Below are positions 17,031 to 25,012 of a stretch of DNA of 64,000 nucleotides, one piece after another. Source of the stretch: an uncultured Candidatus Melainabacteria bacterium (GTDB taxonomy: Bacteria; Cyanobacteriota; Vampirovibrionia; Gastranaerophilales; Gastranaerophilaceae). Numbering within the stretch: position 1 is the stretch's first letter; each line of letters opens with the position of its first letter. The notes below the pieces were generated by a model that had not been told where the DNA came from, did no database searches, and saw nothing but the letters and a program-made list of their open reading frames with translations. The position numbers were made by a program, and so were the translations under genes. Where the stretch lies: the NCBI GenBank assembly GCA_934691935.1, contig CAKUTH010000007.1, positions 234,700-298,699 of the forward strand. The letters run 5' to 3'.

Positions 17031-17999
17031 TTACAAAACAGCTTTAATCGCCTCTATCATGCCTGTTTCATCAGCCAAATTTTTACCTGCAATATCGAAT
17101 GCTGTACCATGTCCAGGAGAAGTTCTTATTATGTCTAAACCTATTGTCATATTAACGGTTTTAGCACCCGCAACTGTTTTTATAGGAATTAGCCCTTGAT
17201 CGTGATAATTAGCTATATAACAATCAAAACATTCCTCACCCGAATTGCAAAGTTCACGTTGTTCACTGCGCGATTCTGCTCTCTCCATCAAAGAGTGAGT
17301 GTAGTAATTTTGTCCTGCTTTTACAAACAATGTATCTGCAGGCAATGGATTTGTTATATTAATTCCATTTTGGCGTAAAACATTTACTGCTGGCTGTAAT
17401 ATTTCAATTTCTTCACGTCCTAAAATCCCATCCTCTCCAGCATGCGGATTGAATGCACATAGTGCTAATTTTGTTTTTTTTATCCCTAAATAGGTTTCAA
17501 AAAACTTATTTAGATTTGTGATTTTTTCGATTACAATTTCTTTTGTCAGTGAAATCTCTTTCAAGGCAACATGTCTTGTCAAAAGCAGAACTCTAAAATT
17601 TTTTGCCACAAAAAGCATTTCAGCTAGCTGACCATCGTGAGCCAAATATTTTTGCAAAATTTCAGTTTGCCCATTAAACTTATGTCCTGCAAGATATAAT
17701 GCATTTTTTGCAACTGGTGCTGTCACAATTGCCTTTGCCCCAACTTCACAGGCTTTTTTTACCGACTGAAACGAGAATTCTCCAGCATTAGCAGTAATTT
17801 CTCCAGCTTTAACCGCTGAATTAAACGGTATTTCTATAATTTCATAATCTTTATCTAACTTGCCATAATAATCAATTATTTTTTTGTTAGTAATTAAGAC
17901 AATTTTATCTTTCGGCAAATCAAGTTTATTCAGAGCTTTTATTGTAATTTCAGCCCCAATCCCATTTGGATCACCAGTTGTTATAGCTATTTTATTCAT
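17031..17999 (-). CDS. pdxA2: PdxA-family dehydrogenase, probably PdxA2
   Basis: 322 residues. PdxA motifs are present: the start ITTGDPNGIGAEIT, VTAPVAKNALYLAG, metal-binding His residues in TRHVALKEIS, FNPHAGEDGILG and YHDQGLIPIKT, and the end RTSPGHGTAFDIAG. PdxA oxidises 4-phosphohydroxy-L-threonine in vitamin B6 synthesis. The PdxA2 branch instead oxidises and decarboxylates 4-phospho-D-threonate or -erythronate to dihydroxyacetone phosphate. The 8-base overlap with a four-carbon acid sugar kinase gene favours PdxA2. A role in B6 synthesis cannot be ruled out. Confidence 0.8.
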   Translation of the reverse strand: MNKIAITTGDPNGIGAEITIKALNKLDLPKDKIVLITNKKIIDYYGKLDKDYEIIEIPFNSAVKAGEITANAGEFSFQSVKKACEVGAKAIVTAPVAKNALYLAGHKFNGQTEILQKYLAHDGQLAEMLFVAKNFRVLLLTRHVALKEISLTKEIVIEKITNLNKFFETYLGIKKTKLALCAFNPHAGEDGILGREEIEILQPAVNVLRQNGINITNPLPADTLFVKAGQNYYTHSLMERAESRSEQRELCNSGEECFDCYIANYHDQGLIPIKTVAGAKTVNMTIGLDIIRTSPGHGTAFDIAGKNLADETGMIEAIKAVL

Positions 18000-19314
18000 C
18001 TACAAGTCCATCGTGTGTTTCAAAATATTTTAAAATATCAATAAGAGTGTTTGCGCCACCGAGATTTCCTGATTTTGTCACAATCCATTGTGCGTTATGG
18101 TCAAGTGATAACGCGATTGCTGGTGCAACTTCATCTACCAACTGCAACTGATACGCACCGATTGCACGACAGCATTTATAAGAAGTTTCACCGCCAAGAG
18201 TAATCAATATAGCTTCTCTTTTTTCCAAAACACGTCTTGTTAATTCAGCAAGAAAATCTGTTATAACCGTCGCTAAATTAGCTTTTGTTAACTCTGCATT
18301 CAAACTATCCTCTGAAAATCCATCAAAATCCTTTATCAATTTTGAAGTATGCACAACAACAGTATTGTCGAAATTCAAGTTTGAAACAATTCTGTCAACC
18401 AATTCATCCGTAACTCCGCCCAAAACTGTTTTCAAATCAAAACTGATTGTCAAAATATTGTCAAATTCATCACTATTTTCAAGTTTTTCAATTTGATTTG
18501 CGGTAATTTGAGTTGCGCTACCCGAAACAATAAATTTTGGCAACTTAGGGAATGTTTTGATAATATGTTCGCTTTCTAAATCAGCAAACCAAAATTCACT
18601 CAAAGCCTGTGCAAAAGCAGCAGTACCAACAGGTAACAAATTGTTTTCAGACTTTTTCATTGCAAGAGCTATTTGCTGAATATCAACACTTGATACAGCA
18701 TCCGCAATTATTATTTTTTTACCTTCATTTACAAGTTCATTAATCTTTTGTAAAACAGGGCCTGCTCCCTTCATAACCGTTTTTAGTTCAATATGCCCAA
18801 TCAGACTTTGACAATCAGACGCAAGCTGAGATTTCAAAAGAGTTGGAACATGTGATTCCAAAATTGGAGAATGTGGGTCACGTGCCATTTCTGTTCTTTC
18901 GATAGGAATACCGCGCAAAAGATGATAACCACCCACAGTAATTCTCATTTCAGCAGGAAACGCAGGTACTATAACCGATGCATCAAAGTCAAAAACCGAA
19001 ATTATTGCCAAGACTTCAGGAGCAATATTTCCTCTAATTGTAGAGTCAATTTTTTTGTAAACGAAGTCTGGATTAAGTTTTTCTGCAAACATTTTAGCTG
19101 TTTTAGAAACTTTTTCAAAAGCTGTATCTGGATCAATATTCCGAGTTTCTGTCGCAATCGCCCAAGTTTGCGTACCTTTAATATTCACAGGTTCAATATC
19201 ATCAGACAATAAGATTTGGGTATTAGCACCCTTTAAGTGAAATTGTAATGCCGTATCATTTGCACCTGTCAAATCATCAGCTATAATACCGACTATATTA
19301 GAATTAATAATCAT
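17992..19314 (-). CDS. dtnK: four-carbon acid sugar kinase (DUF1537; DtnK/OtnK type)
   Basis: 440 residues. The N-terminal domain begins GIIADDLTGANDTALQF, the hallmark of the family. It continues with YKKIDSTIRGNIAPE and VIVPAFPAEMRITVGGYHLL. The C-terminal nucleotide-binding part has IVSGSATQITANQIE and LITLGGETSYKCCRAIGAY, and ends near VTKSGNLGGANTL. Family members phosphorylate D-threonate, D-erythronate or 3-oxo-tetronates. Next to a PdxA homologue it probably forms a two-enzyme route from a C4 sugar acid to DHAP. The exact substrate cannot be decided here. Confidence 0.85.
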   Translation of the reverse strand: MIINSNIVGIIADDLTGANDTALQFHLKGANTQILLSDDIEPVNIKGTQTWAIATETRNIDPDTAFEKVSKTAKMFAEKLNPDFVYKKIDSTIRGNIAPEVLAIISVFDFDASVIVPAFPAEMRITVGGYHLLRGIPIERTEMARDPHSPILESHVPTLLKSQLASDCQSLIGHIELKTVMKGAGPVLQKINELVNEGKKIIIADAVSSVDIQQIALAMKKSENNLLPVGTAAFAQALSEFWFADLESEHIIKTFPKLPKFIVSGSATQITANQIEKLENSDEFDNILTISFDLKTVLGGVTDELVDRIVSNLNFDNTVVVHTSKLIKDFDGFSEDSLNAELTKANLATVITDFLAELTRRVLEKREAILITLGGETSYKCCRAIGAYQLQLVDEVAPAIALSLDHNAQWIVTKSGNLGGANTLIDILKYFETHDGLVDE

Positions 19315-19316
19315 AT

Positions 19317-19652
19317 TTATATTTGTTCCATATCTCTTTTTGAACCGAGAAGTCTGATATTGTTAGCAACAACAAGGAAAGACTCTCTTTCATTGCCTGT
19401 AGCTTTATCTGTCCATTTGTTTTGAGCAATTCTGCCATCAACAACAACTTGAATACCTTTTTTAATATATTCGCCTGCAAATTCAGCTAATTTATCCCAC
19501 ACATCAATATTAAACCAATCGGTAACTTCAGATTTTGTTTTGCTATCCCAACGATTAACAGCAATTGAGAAATTTGCTCTAACCTTACCTGATTCAAAAT
19601 ATTTGATTTCTGCATCTCTGCCAACTCTACCGACTATAACTGCTGTATTCAT
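19317..19652 (-). CDS. ssb: single-stranded DNA-binding protein, short form
   Basis: 111 residues holding just the OB-fold: NTAVIVGRVGRDAEIKYFES, the FSIAVNR strand, WFNIDVWDKLAEFAGEYIKKG, and RESFLVVANNIRLLG. It lacks the Gly-rich linker and acidic DDxPF-like tail through which E. coli SSB recruits partners, as in the short SSBs of cyanobacteria. It ends 2 bases before the dtnK start on the same strand, so it may be cotranscribed with the sugar-acid genes. No second SSB is in the window. Confidence 0.93.
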   Translation of the reverse strand: MNTAVIVGRVGRDAEIKYFESGKVRANFSIAVNRWDSKTKSEVTDWFNIDVWDKLAEFAGEYIKKGIQVVVDGRIAQNKWTDKATGNERESFLVVANNIRLLGSKRDMEQI

Positions 19653-20005
19653 TTAAACCTCTTTCCATGTCAAATTAAAATCTCCTCTAATTCTACAACA
19701 AACATTGCTCCACCTGCAAAATTTGTATTACTTTTTGTTAAGATTTTTACGTTAGTAAGTAAGGAAGTTAGTAAGTTAGTAAGAAAAATTATATCCATTT
19801 AGTAAAGATAACTTTCGAGCAAAGCGAGCTATACGGACTTTTCACGTTTCACTTTTCACTTAACTCTTATTACCTTATTTATTATCTTTGTGTTAAACTA
19901 TTTTTGTAGTATGGGGGATCCACCCCAAAACCCTTCAGCCTCTCTAGTAAGGAGAGGGTATCGTTTACAGTAGAGGGGTTTTATTAGAAAGGATAGATAT
20001 TAGAT
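19653..20005. repeat. gene-free stretch made largely of repeats
   Basis: It holds three recognisable repeat pieces. One is a GTTAGTAAGTAAG-type tandem tract (19751-19787). The second is an inverse copy of the AAGTGAAACGTGAAAAG family (19834-19863). The third is a GA/CT-rich palindromic piece (about 19914-19977, starting GGGGGATCCACCCC). The thrS ribosome-binding sequence AAAGGA follows near 19988. I see no coding region or structured riboswitch. Confidence 0.65.
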
Positions 20006-21808
20006 ATGGAAAAAAATCAAGAAACTTTGAGTATTTTAAGACACTCAACATCACACATTATGGCACAAGCTGTTCAAAAGTTGTTCCCTTCAGCAAAGTT
20101 AGCTATCGGACCAGCTGTAGAAAACGGCTTCTACTACGATTTTGACTTGACAGATGGTCACGCATTCACCGAAGAAGATTTGACAAAAATCGAAGAAGAA
20201 ATGAAAAACATCGTTAAACAAAATCTTACGTTTGAAAAATACGTAATCCCTGATGTAGAAAAACAAATTGCAGAATTCAAATCTCAAGGCGAAATTTACA
20301 AAGCAGAACTATTGGAAGAACACAAAAACGACAATCCAACTTTGTATTTAACAAAAGACAAAGACGGAAACGTTTTATTTAACGACCTTTGCGCAGGTCC
20401 TCACCTTCCTAGCACTTCATATATAAAAGCAAATGCGTTCAAACTATTAAAAGTGGCAGGCGCATACTGGCGTGGTAACGCTAAAAACAAAATGCTACAA
20501 AGAATTTATGCAACAGCATTTTGGTCAAAAGAAGATTTAGCTGATTATTTACATTTTATCGAAGAAGCTGAAAAACGCGACCATAGAAAAATCGGTGCAA
20601 AACTTGATTTGTTCTCAACAAGAGAAGAAATGGGCGGTGGACTTGTTTTGTGGCACCCAAATCTTGCAACTGTAAGAGAACAAATTGAAAACTACTGGAG
20701 AGAAGAACACAGAAAACGCGGTTATGTAATCGTAAACACTCCACAAATCGCAAAATCAAAATTGTGGGAAATTTCTGGACACATGGATCACTACAAAGAA
20801 AATATGTTCTTTATCCAAAAAGATGAGGATTCAGACGATCAATTTGTTGTAAAACCTATGAACTGTCCATTCCACATCCTGATTTACCAAGCAAACAGAT
20901 ACTCTTACCGTTCTTTACCATTAAGAATGGCTGAACTCGGTACAGTTTACAGAAAAGAAAAATCAGGAGCTTTGTCTGGCTTGACTCGTGTCCAAGGCTT
21001 TACACAAGATGATGCTCACATTTTCTGTACACCAGAACAATTGGTTGACGAAATCAATGGTGTAATCGACTTTGTTGCAGACACAATGAAGATTTTCAAT
21101 ATGTCTTTTGAAGTTGAACTTTCAACTCGTCCAGAAAGTTTCGTTGGAGAAATCGAAAATTGGGACAGAGCAGAAGCAGGTTTGAAAGAAGCAATGGATC
21201 GTCGTGGTATGAAATACGATATTAACGAAGGCGACGGAGCATTTTACGGTCCAAAAATCGACTTCAAAATTAAAGATGCTATCGGCAGAACTTGGCAGTG
21301 TGCAACTATTCAACTTGATTTCAACTTGCCTGCAAGATTTGATATTAAGTATCAAGACAAAGACGGTCAATTAAAAACTCCGCTAATGCTTCACCGTGTA
21401 ATTTTCGGTTCAATGGAACGTTTCCACGGCATCTTAATCGAGCACTACGCAGGAGCTTTCCCAACATGGCTTGCTCCAACTCAAGTTGCAATTGTTCCTA
21501 TCAGCAACGAAAAACATATTGACTTTGCTGAACAAGTTTACAAAAAAATGCGCGATGCTGGCATAAGAGTCCACTTGGACGATCGTTCAGAGTCTATGAA
21601 CTACAAAATCAGAGAAAGTTTGCAAGATAAAAAAATCCCTTACGTATGCGTAATCGGAGATAAAGAAATTGAAGCAAACTCTGTAGCTGTTCGTGCTCGT
21701 GGAATTGGTCAGGTAGGCACAATGAGCGTTGATGAATTTATTGGAAAAATTGAAGATGAAGTTAAATCAAAAAGCTCAGAATCATTTGCTAAAGCATCTG
21801 CAAAGTAA
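20006..21808 (+). CDS. thrS: threonyl-tRNA synthetase lacking the TGS domain
   Basis: 600 residues. It begins directly with the second additional/editing domain (LRHSTSHIMAQAVQKLFP). The class II core follows (MNCPFHILIYQ with zinc-ligand Cys, VYRKEKSGALSGLTRVQGFT, and motif 3 around HRVIFGSMERFHGILIEHY), then a C-terminal anticodon-binding domain (VAIVPISNEKH). The ~60-residue N-terminal TGS domain of E. coli ThrRS is missing, and no in-frame extension could hold it. The C-terminal tail (SKSSESFAKASAK) is low in complexity. Confidence 0.97.
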   Translation: MEKNQETLSILRHSTSHIMAQAVQKLFPSAKLAIGPAVENGFYYDFDLTDGHAFTEEDLTKIEEEMKNIVKQNLTFEKYVIPDVEKQIAEFKSQGEIYKAELLEEHKNDNPTLYLTKDKDGNVLFNDLCAGPHLPSTSYIKANAFKLLKVAGAYWRGNAKNKMLQRIYATAFWSKEDLADYLHFIEEAEKRDHRKIGAKLDLFSTREEMGGGLVLWHPNLATVREQIENYWREEHRKRGYVIVNTPQIAKSKLWEISGHMDHYKENMFFIQKDEDSDDQFVVKPMNCPFHILIYQANRYSYRSLPLRMAELGTVYRKEKSGALSGLTRVQGFTQDDAHIFCTPEQLVDEINGVIDFVADTMKIFNMSFEVELSTRPESFVGEIENWDRAEAGLKEAMDRRGMKYDINEGDGAFYGPKIDFKIKDAIGRTWQCATIQLDFNLPARFDIKYQDKDGQLKTPLMLHRVIFGSMERFHGILIEHYAGAFPTWLAPTQVAIVPISNEKHIDFAEQVYKKMRDAGIRVHLDDRSESMNYKIRESLQDKKIPYVCVIGDKEIEANSVAVRARGIGQVGTMSVDEFIGKIEDEVKSKSSESFAKASAK

Positions 21809-21830
21809 ACAAACCAGTTAAACAAACCAA

Positions 21831-21858
21831 AAAACCGCTCAATTATGAGCGGTTTTTT
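21831..21858 (+). terminator. intrinsic terminator after thrS
   Basis: AAAACCGCTC / GAGCGGTTTT hairpin with a six-base loop and a T tract. It may also serve the small minus-strand gene that ends nearby. Confidence 0.85.
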
Positions 21859-21877
21859 ATTTGTTAAATATTAATAT

Positions 21878-22105
21878 TTATTTTGTTTCTTCAGGTTTTT
21901 GTTCTTCAGCCTTTACAAATTTGTCATTTGGATCTGCTTTTGGAGCTTCTTCAGCTTTTGGTGCTGATGGAACAAATGTGTCTTGAGCAGGTTCTTGTGG
22001 CATTGCTGGAGCTTCTGCAGGTTTATTTTCTGGTTGCGGAGCTTGTACTTTTGCTACATTTGTTGCTGGTTCTGGGTTACCTAAAAAATTAATTGCTTTA
22101 ATCAT
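21878..22105 (-). CDS. small Pro/Glu/Ala-rich protein of unknown function
   Basis: 75 residues from the ATG at 22105, or 77 from 22111. A GGAGG sequence lies 9 bases before the 22105 ATG and only 3 before the other, favouring 22105. After a short start (MIKAINFLGNPEP) the protein is low in complexity: Pro, Ala, Glu, Lys and Gln, with no hydrophobic segment. It is probably intrinsically disordered. I do not recognise it. It is a monocistronic gene between fprA and the thrS terminator. Confidence 0.6.
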   Translation of the reverse strand: MIKAINFLGNPEPATNVAKVQAPQPENKPAEAPAMPQEPAQDTFVPSAPKAEEAPKADPNDKFVKAEEQKPEETK

Positions 22106-22190
22106 TTTCATTTTCCTCCGATTTTATATTATCACTAAAAACAATAAATGTGAAAAATTGTCCTAAATTTTACATTATATTACAAATGTT

Positions 22191-22222
22191 AAGAGCGGAT
22201 TTTAAAAATCCGCTCTTTTTCT
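22191..22222. terminator. hairpin between fprA and the small acidic gene
   Basis: AAGAGCGGATTTT / AAAATCCGCTCTT inverted repeat just after the fprA stop. The T tract is better on the plus strand. On the minus strand, where fprA is read, the tail is short (CTCTTAACATT), so termination may be partial. Confidence 0.55.
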
Positions 22223-22223
22223 T

Positions 22224-23408
22224 CTATACCAATCCTATTGATTTGTGTTTTTCAAAAATGCTATCAGCCATTTCATCCAACTTTTTGAAATCATCTTCTT
22301 TAGGTTTTCCTTTAACTTGAATTGGTTCAATCAAATCCAATTTAAGTGGAGCTAAAATTTGCGCAAGTAAATCAAACAATTTTCCACCCCAACCGTATGA
22401 ACCTACGAGTGATGCAAATTTTGCTTTTGGTCTTAATACTGATGCAATATATGCAACGTTAACCGCCACTGGGTGAGGACCTGCAAGTACCATTGATGTA
22501 CCCATCACGATTGTTGCAGAATCAACCAAAGTCATAGCTAAATCACCTAAATCATCTTCTACCATGTCAAATTTGAATGTTTTTATTCCTTTTTCATTGA
22601 GCTTGTCACTTAAATAATCAATCATTTCTTTTGTGCTGTCATACATTGAAACGTAAGGCAAAGCAACAAGATTTTTTGGAGTATCTGAAGTCCAATCTGT
22701 GTATAAATCCAAAATAAATTTAGGATTTTTATAAACAGGACCATGACTTGGCAAAATCATATCCACATTCATATCTTTAATTTGCGCAGTGTACTTTTTG
22801 CACATCATTCTAAATGGCATCATAATTTCTGCATAATAACGTTTTGCACTCTTTTCTAACTCGACACTTTCTTGCGCAAAAACATCAGAGAATGTATAAT
22901 GCGCTCCCAAAAAGTCACATGTACAAATAACATTATCTTCTTTTATGTACGTAAACATTGTATCTGGCCAGTGAACCCCAGGAGCAAAGATGAATTTCAG
23001 AGTTTTGTCACCAAGAGAAATTTCTTCGCCATCAGAAATTACCTGAATTTTTTCTTCTGGAACAAAAAGCATATTTTTAATATTTTCTGCAACTTTAGGG
23101 TTTGTCAAAACTTTTGCGTTAGGATATTTTTCCAACAATGCAGGAATTGAGCCTGAGTGATCTTGTTCTCCGTGGTTTGCAACTATATAATCAACTTTAC
23201 CAACTTGGTTATCAGAAAGTCGTTTCAAATATTCTTTTGTTTTTGGCGGGTACATTGTGTCGATTATCGCTGTTTTTTCCGAACCTTTTACCAGATATGA
23301 ATTGTAGCTGGTTCCATGTTCAAGCGGAATAAGCTCGTCGAAAATCCTTCTGTCACAATCATTTAATCCGCAATAAAAAATATTATTTTTGATTTCTTGA
23401 AATTTCAT
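22224..23408 (-). CDS. fprA: flavodiiron protein (A-type flavoprotein)
   Basis: 394 residues. A metallo-beta-lactamase-like diiron domain carries H79-x-E81-x-D83-H84 (NHGEQDH) and further ligands around PGVHWPDT. A flavodoxin domain follows from about residue 255 (YVSMYDSTKEMIDYL and LVGSYGWGGKLFD). Such proteins reduce O2 to water or NO to N2O with electrons from rubredoxin. It is downstream of a rubredoxin gene and a PerR-type regulator on the same strand, an oxygen-defence set typical of anaerobes. AGGAG precedes the ATG. Confidence 0.95.
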   Translation of the reverse strand: MKFQEIKNNIFYCGLNDCDRRIFDELIPLEHGTSYNSYLVKGSEKTAIIDTMYPPKTKEYLKRLSDNQVGKVDYIVANHGEQDHSGSIPALLEKYPNAKVLTNPKVAENIKNMLFVPEEKIQVISDGEEISLGDKTLKFIFAPGVHWPDTMFTYIKEDNVICTCDFLGAHYTFSDVFAQESVELEKSAKRYYAEIMMPFRMMCKKYTAQIKDMNVDMILPSHGPVYKNPKFILDLYTDWTSDTPKNLVALPYVSMYDSTKEMIDYLSDKLNEKGIKTFKFDMVEDDLGDLAMTLVDSATIVMGTSMVLAGPHPVAVNVAYIASVLRPKAKFASLVGSYGWGGKLFDLLAQILAPLKLDLIEPIQVKGKPKEDDFKKLDEMADSIFEKHKSIGLV

Positions 23409-23469
23409 TATTTCATCTCCTTTTGTTAATACGTGTTGCTGTGGTGAAAACCGACTCTATCAACTGTTG

Positions 23470-23607
23470 TTATTGTTCTTCAAACATATCCTTACCAACT
23501 CCACAAAGCGGGCATACGTAATCTTCTGGTAATTCTTCAAATTTTACGCCGTCATTTTCAGCTTCGTCATAAACATATCCACAAACTGTACATACATATT
23601 TTTTCAT
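23470..23607 (-). CDS. rd: rubredoxin, 45-residue short form
   Basis: A small gene of 45 residues starting at 23607. It has both iron-binding knuckles, CTVCGYVYD and CPLCGVGKD. The loop between them is about eight residues shorter than in common 52-54-residue rubredoxins, as in the known 45-residue forms. It carries electrons, most likely to the flavodiiron protein encoded just downstream. The ATG comes one base after the PerR stop, and its ribosome-binding AAAGGA lies inside the end of perR, so the two are translationally coupled. Confidence 0.95.
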   Translation of the reverse strand: MKKYVCTVCGYVYDEAENDGVKFEELPEDYVCPLCGVGKDMFEEQ

Positions 23608-23608
23608 T

Positions 23609-24013
23609 TTACTTATTTCCTTTCTTTGTATTTTTACTTAAATTTTTACACTCATCACACAAGCCGTGTAATGCTATATCATAACCTTTTACCTCAAATC
23701 CTGTTTCTTTTTCTGTTCTTTTTACCACATCTGGTGCAATATCAACTGATACATCAAAAACACGTTTACAATTATCACAAATAAAATGAAAATGTTCGTG
23801 GGTATTGTGGTCAAAATGCGATGGGGCTTCTAATCCGTCAATTTTTTTAATAATCCCATTATCAGCTAACTGATTTAGGTTTCTGTATAAAGTTGCAAGA
23901 CTGATATTAGGTTCTTTTTCGTGCAAAACCCCATACAAATACTCTGCTGTTGGGTGTACAACATTTTCTTTTAATGTGTTTAAAATAATTTCGCGTTGTC
24001 TTGAATAATTCAT
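23609..24013 (-). CDS. perR: PerR/Fur-family repressor
   Basis: 134 residues. The winged helix has the recognition part SLATLYRNLNQLADNGIIKK. The dimerisation domain has the metal-binding stretch HFDHNTHEHFHF and two structural zinc pairs (CDNC, CDEC). PerR senses peroxide through iron-catalysed His oxidation. The gene order perR-rubredoxin-fprA points to peroxide/oxygen stress control and not to iron uptake. A Fur/PerR-like box just upstream suggests autoregulation of the whole operon. Confidence 0.88.
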   Translation of the reverse strand: MNYSRQREIILNTLKENVVHPTAEYLYGVLHEKEPNISLATLYRNLNQLADNGIIKKIDGLEAPSHFDHNTHEHFHFICDNCKRVFDVSVDIAPDVVKRTEKETGFEVKGYDIALHGLCDECKNLSKNTKKGNK

Positions 24014-24028
24014 TTCTACCTACAAAAA

Positions 24029-24043
24029 TGATAACAATTACTA
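24029..24043 (-). promoter_or_regulatory. Fur/PerR-type operator before perR
   Basis: TGATAACAATTACTA on the plus strand resembles the 7-1-7 consensus (TGATAATnATTATCA) at 11 of 14 positions. It lies 15 bases before the perR start codon. Confidence 0.55.
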
Positions 24044-24146
24044 TTTTGCATAAAGTTTTTATTTTGTCAAGTAAAAAAAGAATTAAAACCCTTAATATTT
24101 CTTTATTATTAGACAATTTTCAAACGTGTTTTGTTTTATCAAAAGT

Positions 24147-24419
24147 ATGGATAATAGTGTTAATGTAAATCAACATATGAAAAATACTGACTTTAGGGTT
24201 GGAGTTTTGTCACCTCCTGCCAAATTTTACAAGCCAGTTTTATTTTCTGATGCACAAGCCACAAAGGATTTGAACAATTTTAATCACGACATTTACGAAG
24301 GTCGAAAAAAAGCAAAAAACATATCGGAAAAGAAAACACCAAAATCAGTTTTTGTATTTTTGGGTTTGGCTGGGTTAACAATTGCATTCCCGTTTGTTAA
24401 AAAACTTTTTAAACACTAA
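24147..24419 (+). CDS. small protein with a C-terminal membrane segment, unknown
   Basis: 90 residues from the ATG at 24147; an upstream in-frame ATG at 24126 gives 97. Neither has a clear ribosome-binding site, so the start is uncertain. The first ~60 residues are polar. A single hydrophobic helix near the end (VFVFLGLAGLTIAFPFV) is followed by KKLFKH, as in a tail-anchored protein. I do not recognise a family. Confidence 0.5.
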   Translation: MDNSVNVNQHMKNTDFRVGVLSPPAKFYKPVLFSDAQATKDLNNFNHDIYEGRKKAKNISEKKTPKSVFVFLGLAGLTIAFPFVKKLFKH

Positions 24420-24425
24420 ATTTTG

Positions 24426-24440
24426 TGATATATTAACTGT
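24426..24440 (+). promoter_or_regulatory. extended -10 box of a likely leaderless message
   Basis: TGATATATT at 24426-24434 followed by six bases and the ATG at 24441. There is no Shine-Dalgarno. The upstream TTTTG matches those before 44824 and 61573. Confidence 0.5.
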
Positions 24441-24953
24441 ATGGCAAACAGAATTATCATATTTTCAGGAAAACAGTATTCGGGAAAAGACACCGTTGCA
24501 AAGATTTTACTTGAAGCAATGCCCGATTTCAGAAGATGCGCAATGGGAGATATTATAAAACTCACTTATGGCGCACAAAAAGGTTTAACTTACGACGAAA
24601 TCGAAAGAAACAAAGCACATTATCGTCAAGATTTGATTAACTTGGGCAATTGGGGACGTTCACAAAACCCTGATTATTGGTTAAATAAAATTATAGAACA
24701 AGACGGTAACATTGTTGTCACTGACGTAAGAGTTCCTCATGAGTATGAAGTGTTTAGACATGCTGGTGCAATTGCAATTCGAGTAGAAGCAACACGTGAA
24801 ACAAGAGCATCGCGTGGACAACTTGTTGGCGAAACAGATATTACGGAAGTTGGACTAGACAATGTCACAGATTGGGATTACGTGATAGACAACAATTCTG
24901 ATTACGAAACTCTCAAAACACAAGTTGAAAAAATTATAGATAAAATCAAATAA
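24441..24953 (+). CDS. P-loop kinase of the phosphomevalonate/dNMP kinase type
   Basis: 170 residues. The P-loop is GKQYSGKDT (G10-x4-G15-K16-D17). GNWGRSQNPDYWLNKI is an acceptor-binding-like segment, VVTDVRVPHEYEVFRH a Walker B-like strand, and ATRETRASRG an Arg-rich lid. This pattern resembles the animal-type phosphomevalonate kinase and phage dNMP kinase group. The acceptor (nucleotide or other phosphate) cannot be named with confidence. Its neighbour adk has its own promoter, so linkage says little. Confidence 0.65.
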   Translation: MANRIIIFSGKQYSGKDTVAKILLEAMPDFRRCAMGDIIKLTYGAQKGLTYDEIERNKAHYRQDLINLGNWGRSQNPDYWLNKIIEQDGNIVVTDVRVPHEYEVFRHAGAIAIRVEATRETRASRGQLVGETDITEVGLDNVTDWDYVIDNNSDYETLKTQVEKIIDKIK

Positions 24954-24964
24954 AGAAACATTTG

Positions 24965-24993
24965 TTGAATTCATGTTTTTATTGATGTATGAT
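24965..24993 (+). promoter_or_regulatory. sigma-70-type promoter for adk
   Basis: TTGAAT at 24965-24970 and TATGAT at 24988-24993 with a 17-base spacer. Transcription would start near 25000. Confidence 0.7.
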
Positions 24994-25012
24994 AAGCTCA
25001 TAAGAGGTTATT

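Noticed and set aside
19653..20005. Possible T-box or other riboswitch before thrS
   Set aside because: No T-box sequence, specifier stem or antiterminator is visible; the stretch is explained by repeat pieces.
22224..24013. Reading the Fur-family protein as the iron regulator Fur
   Set aside because: Its neighbours are rubredoxin and a flavodiiron protein and no iron-uptake genes are present; PerR is the better fit.
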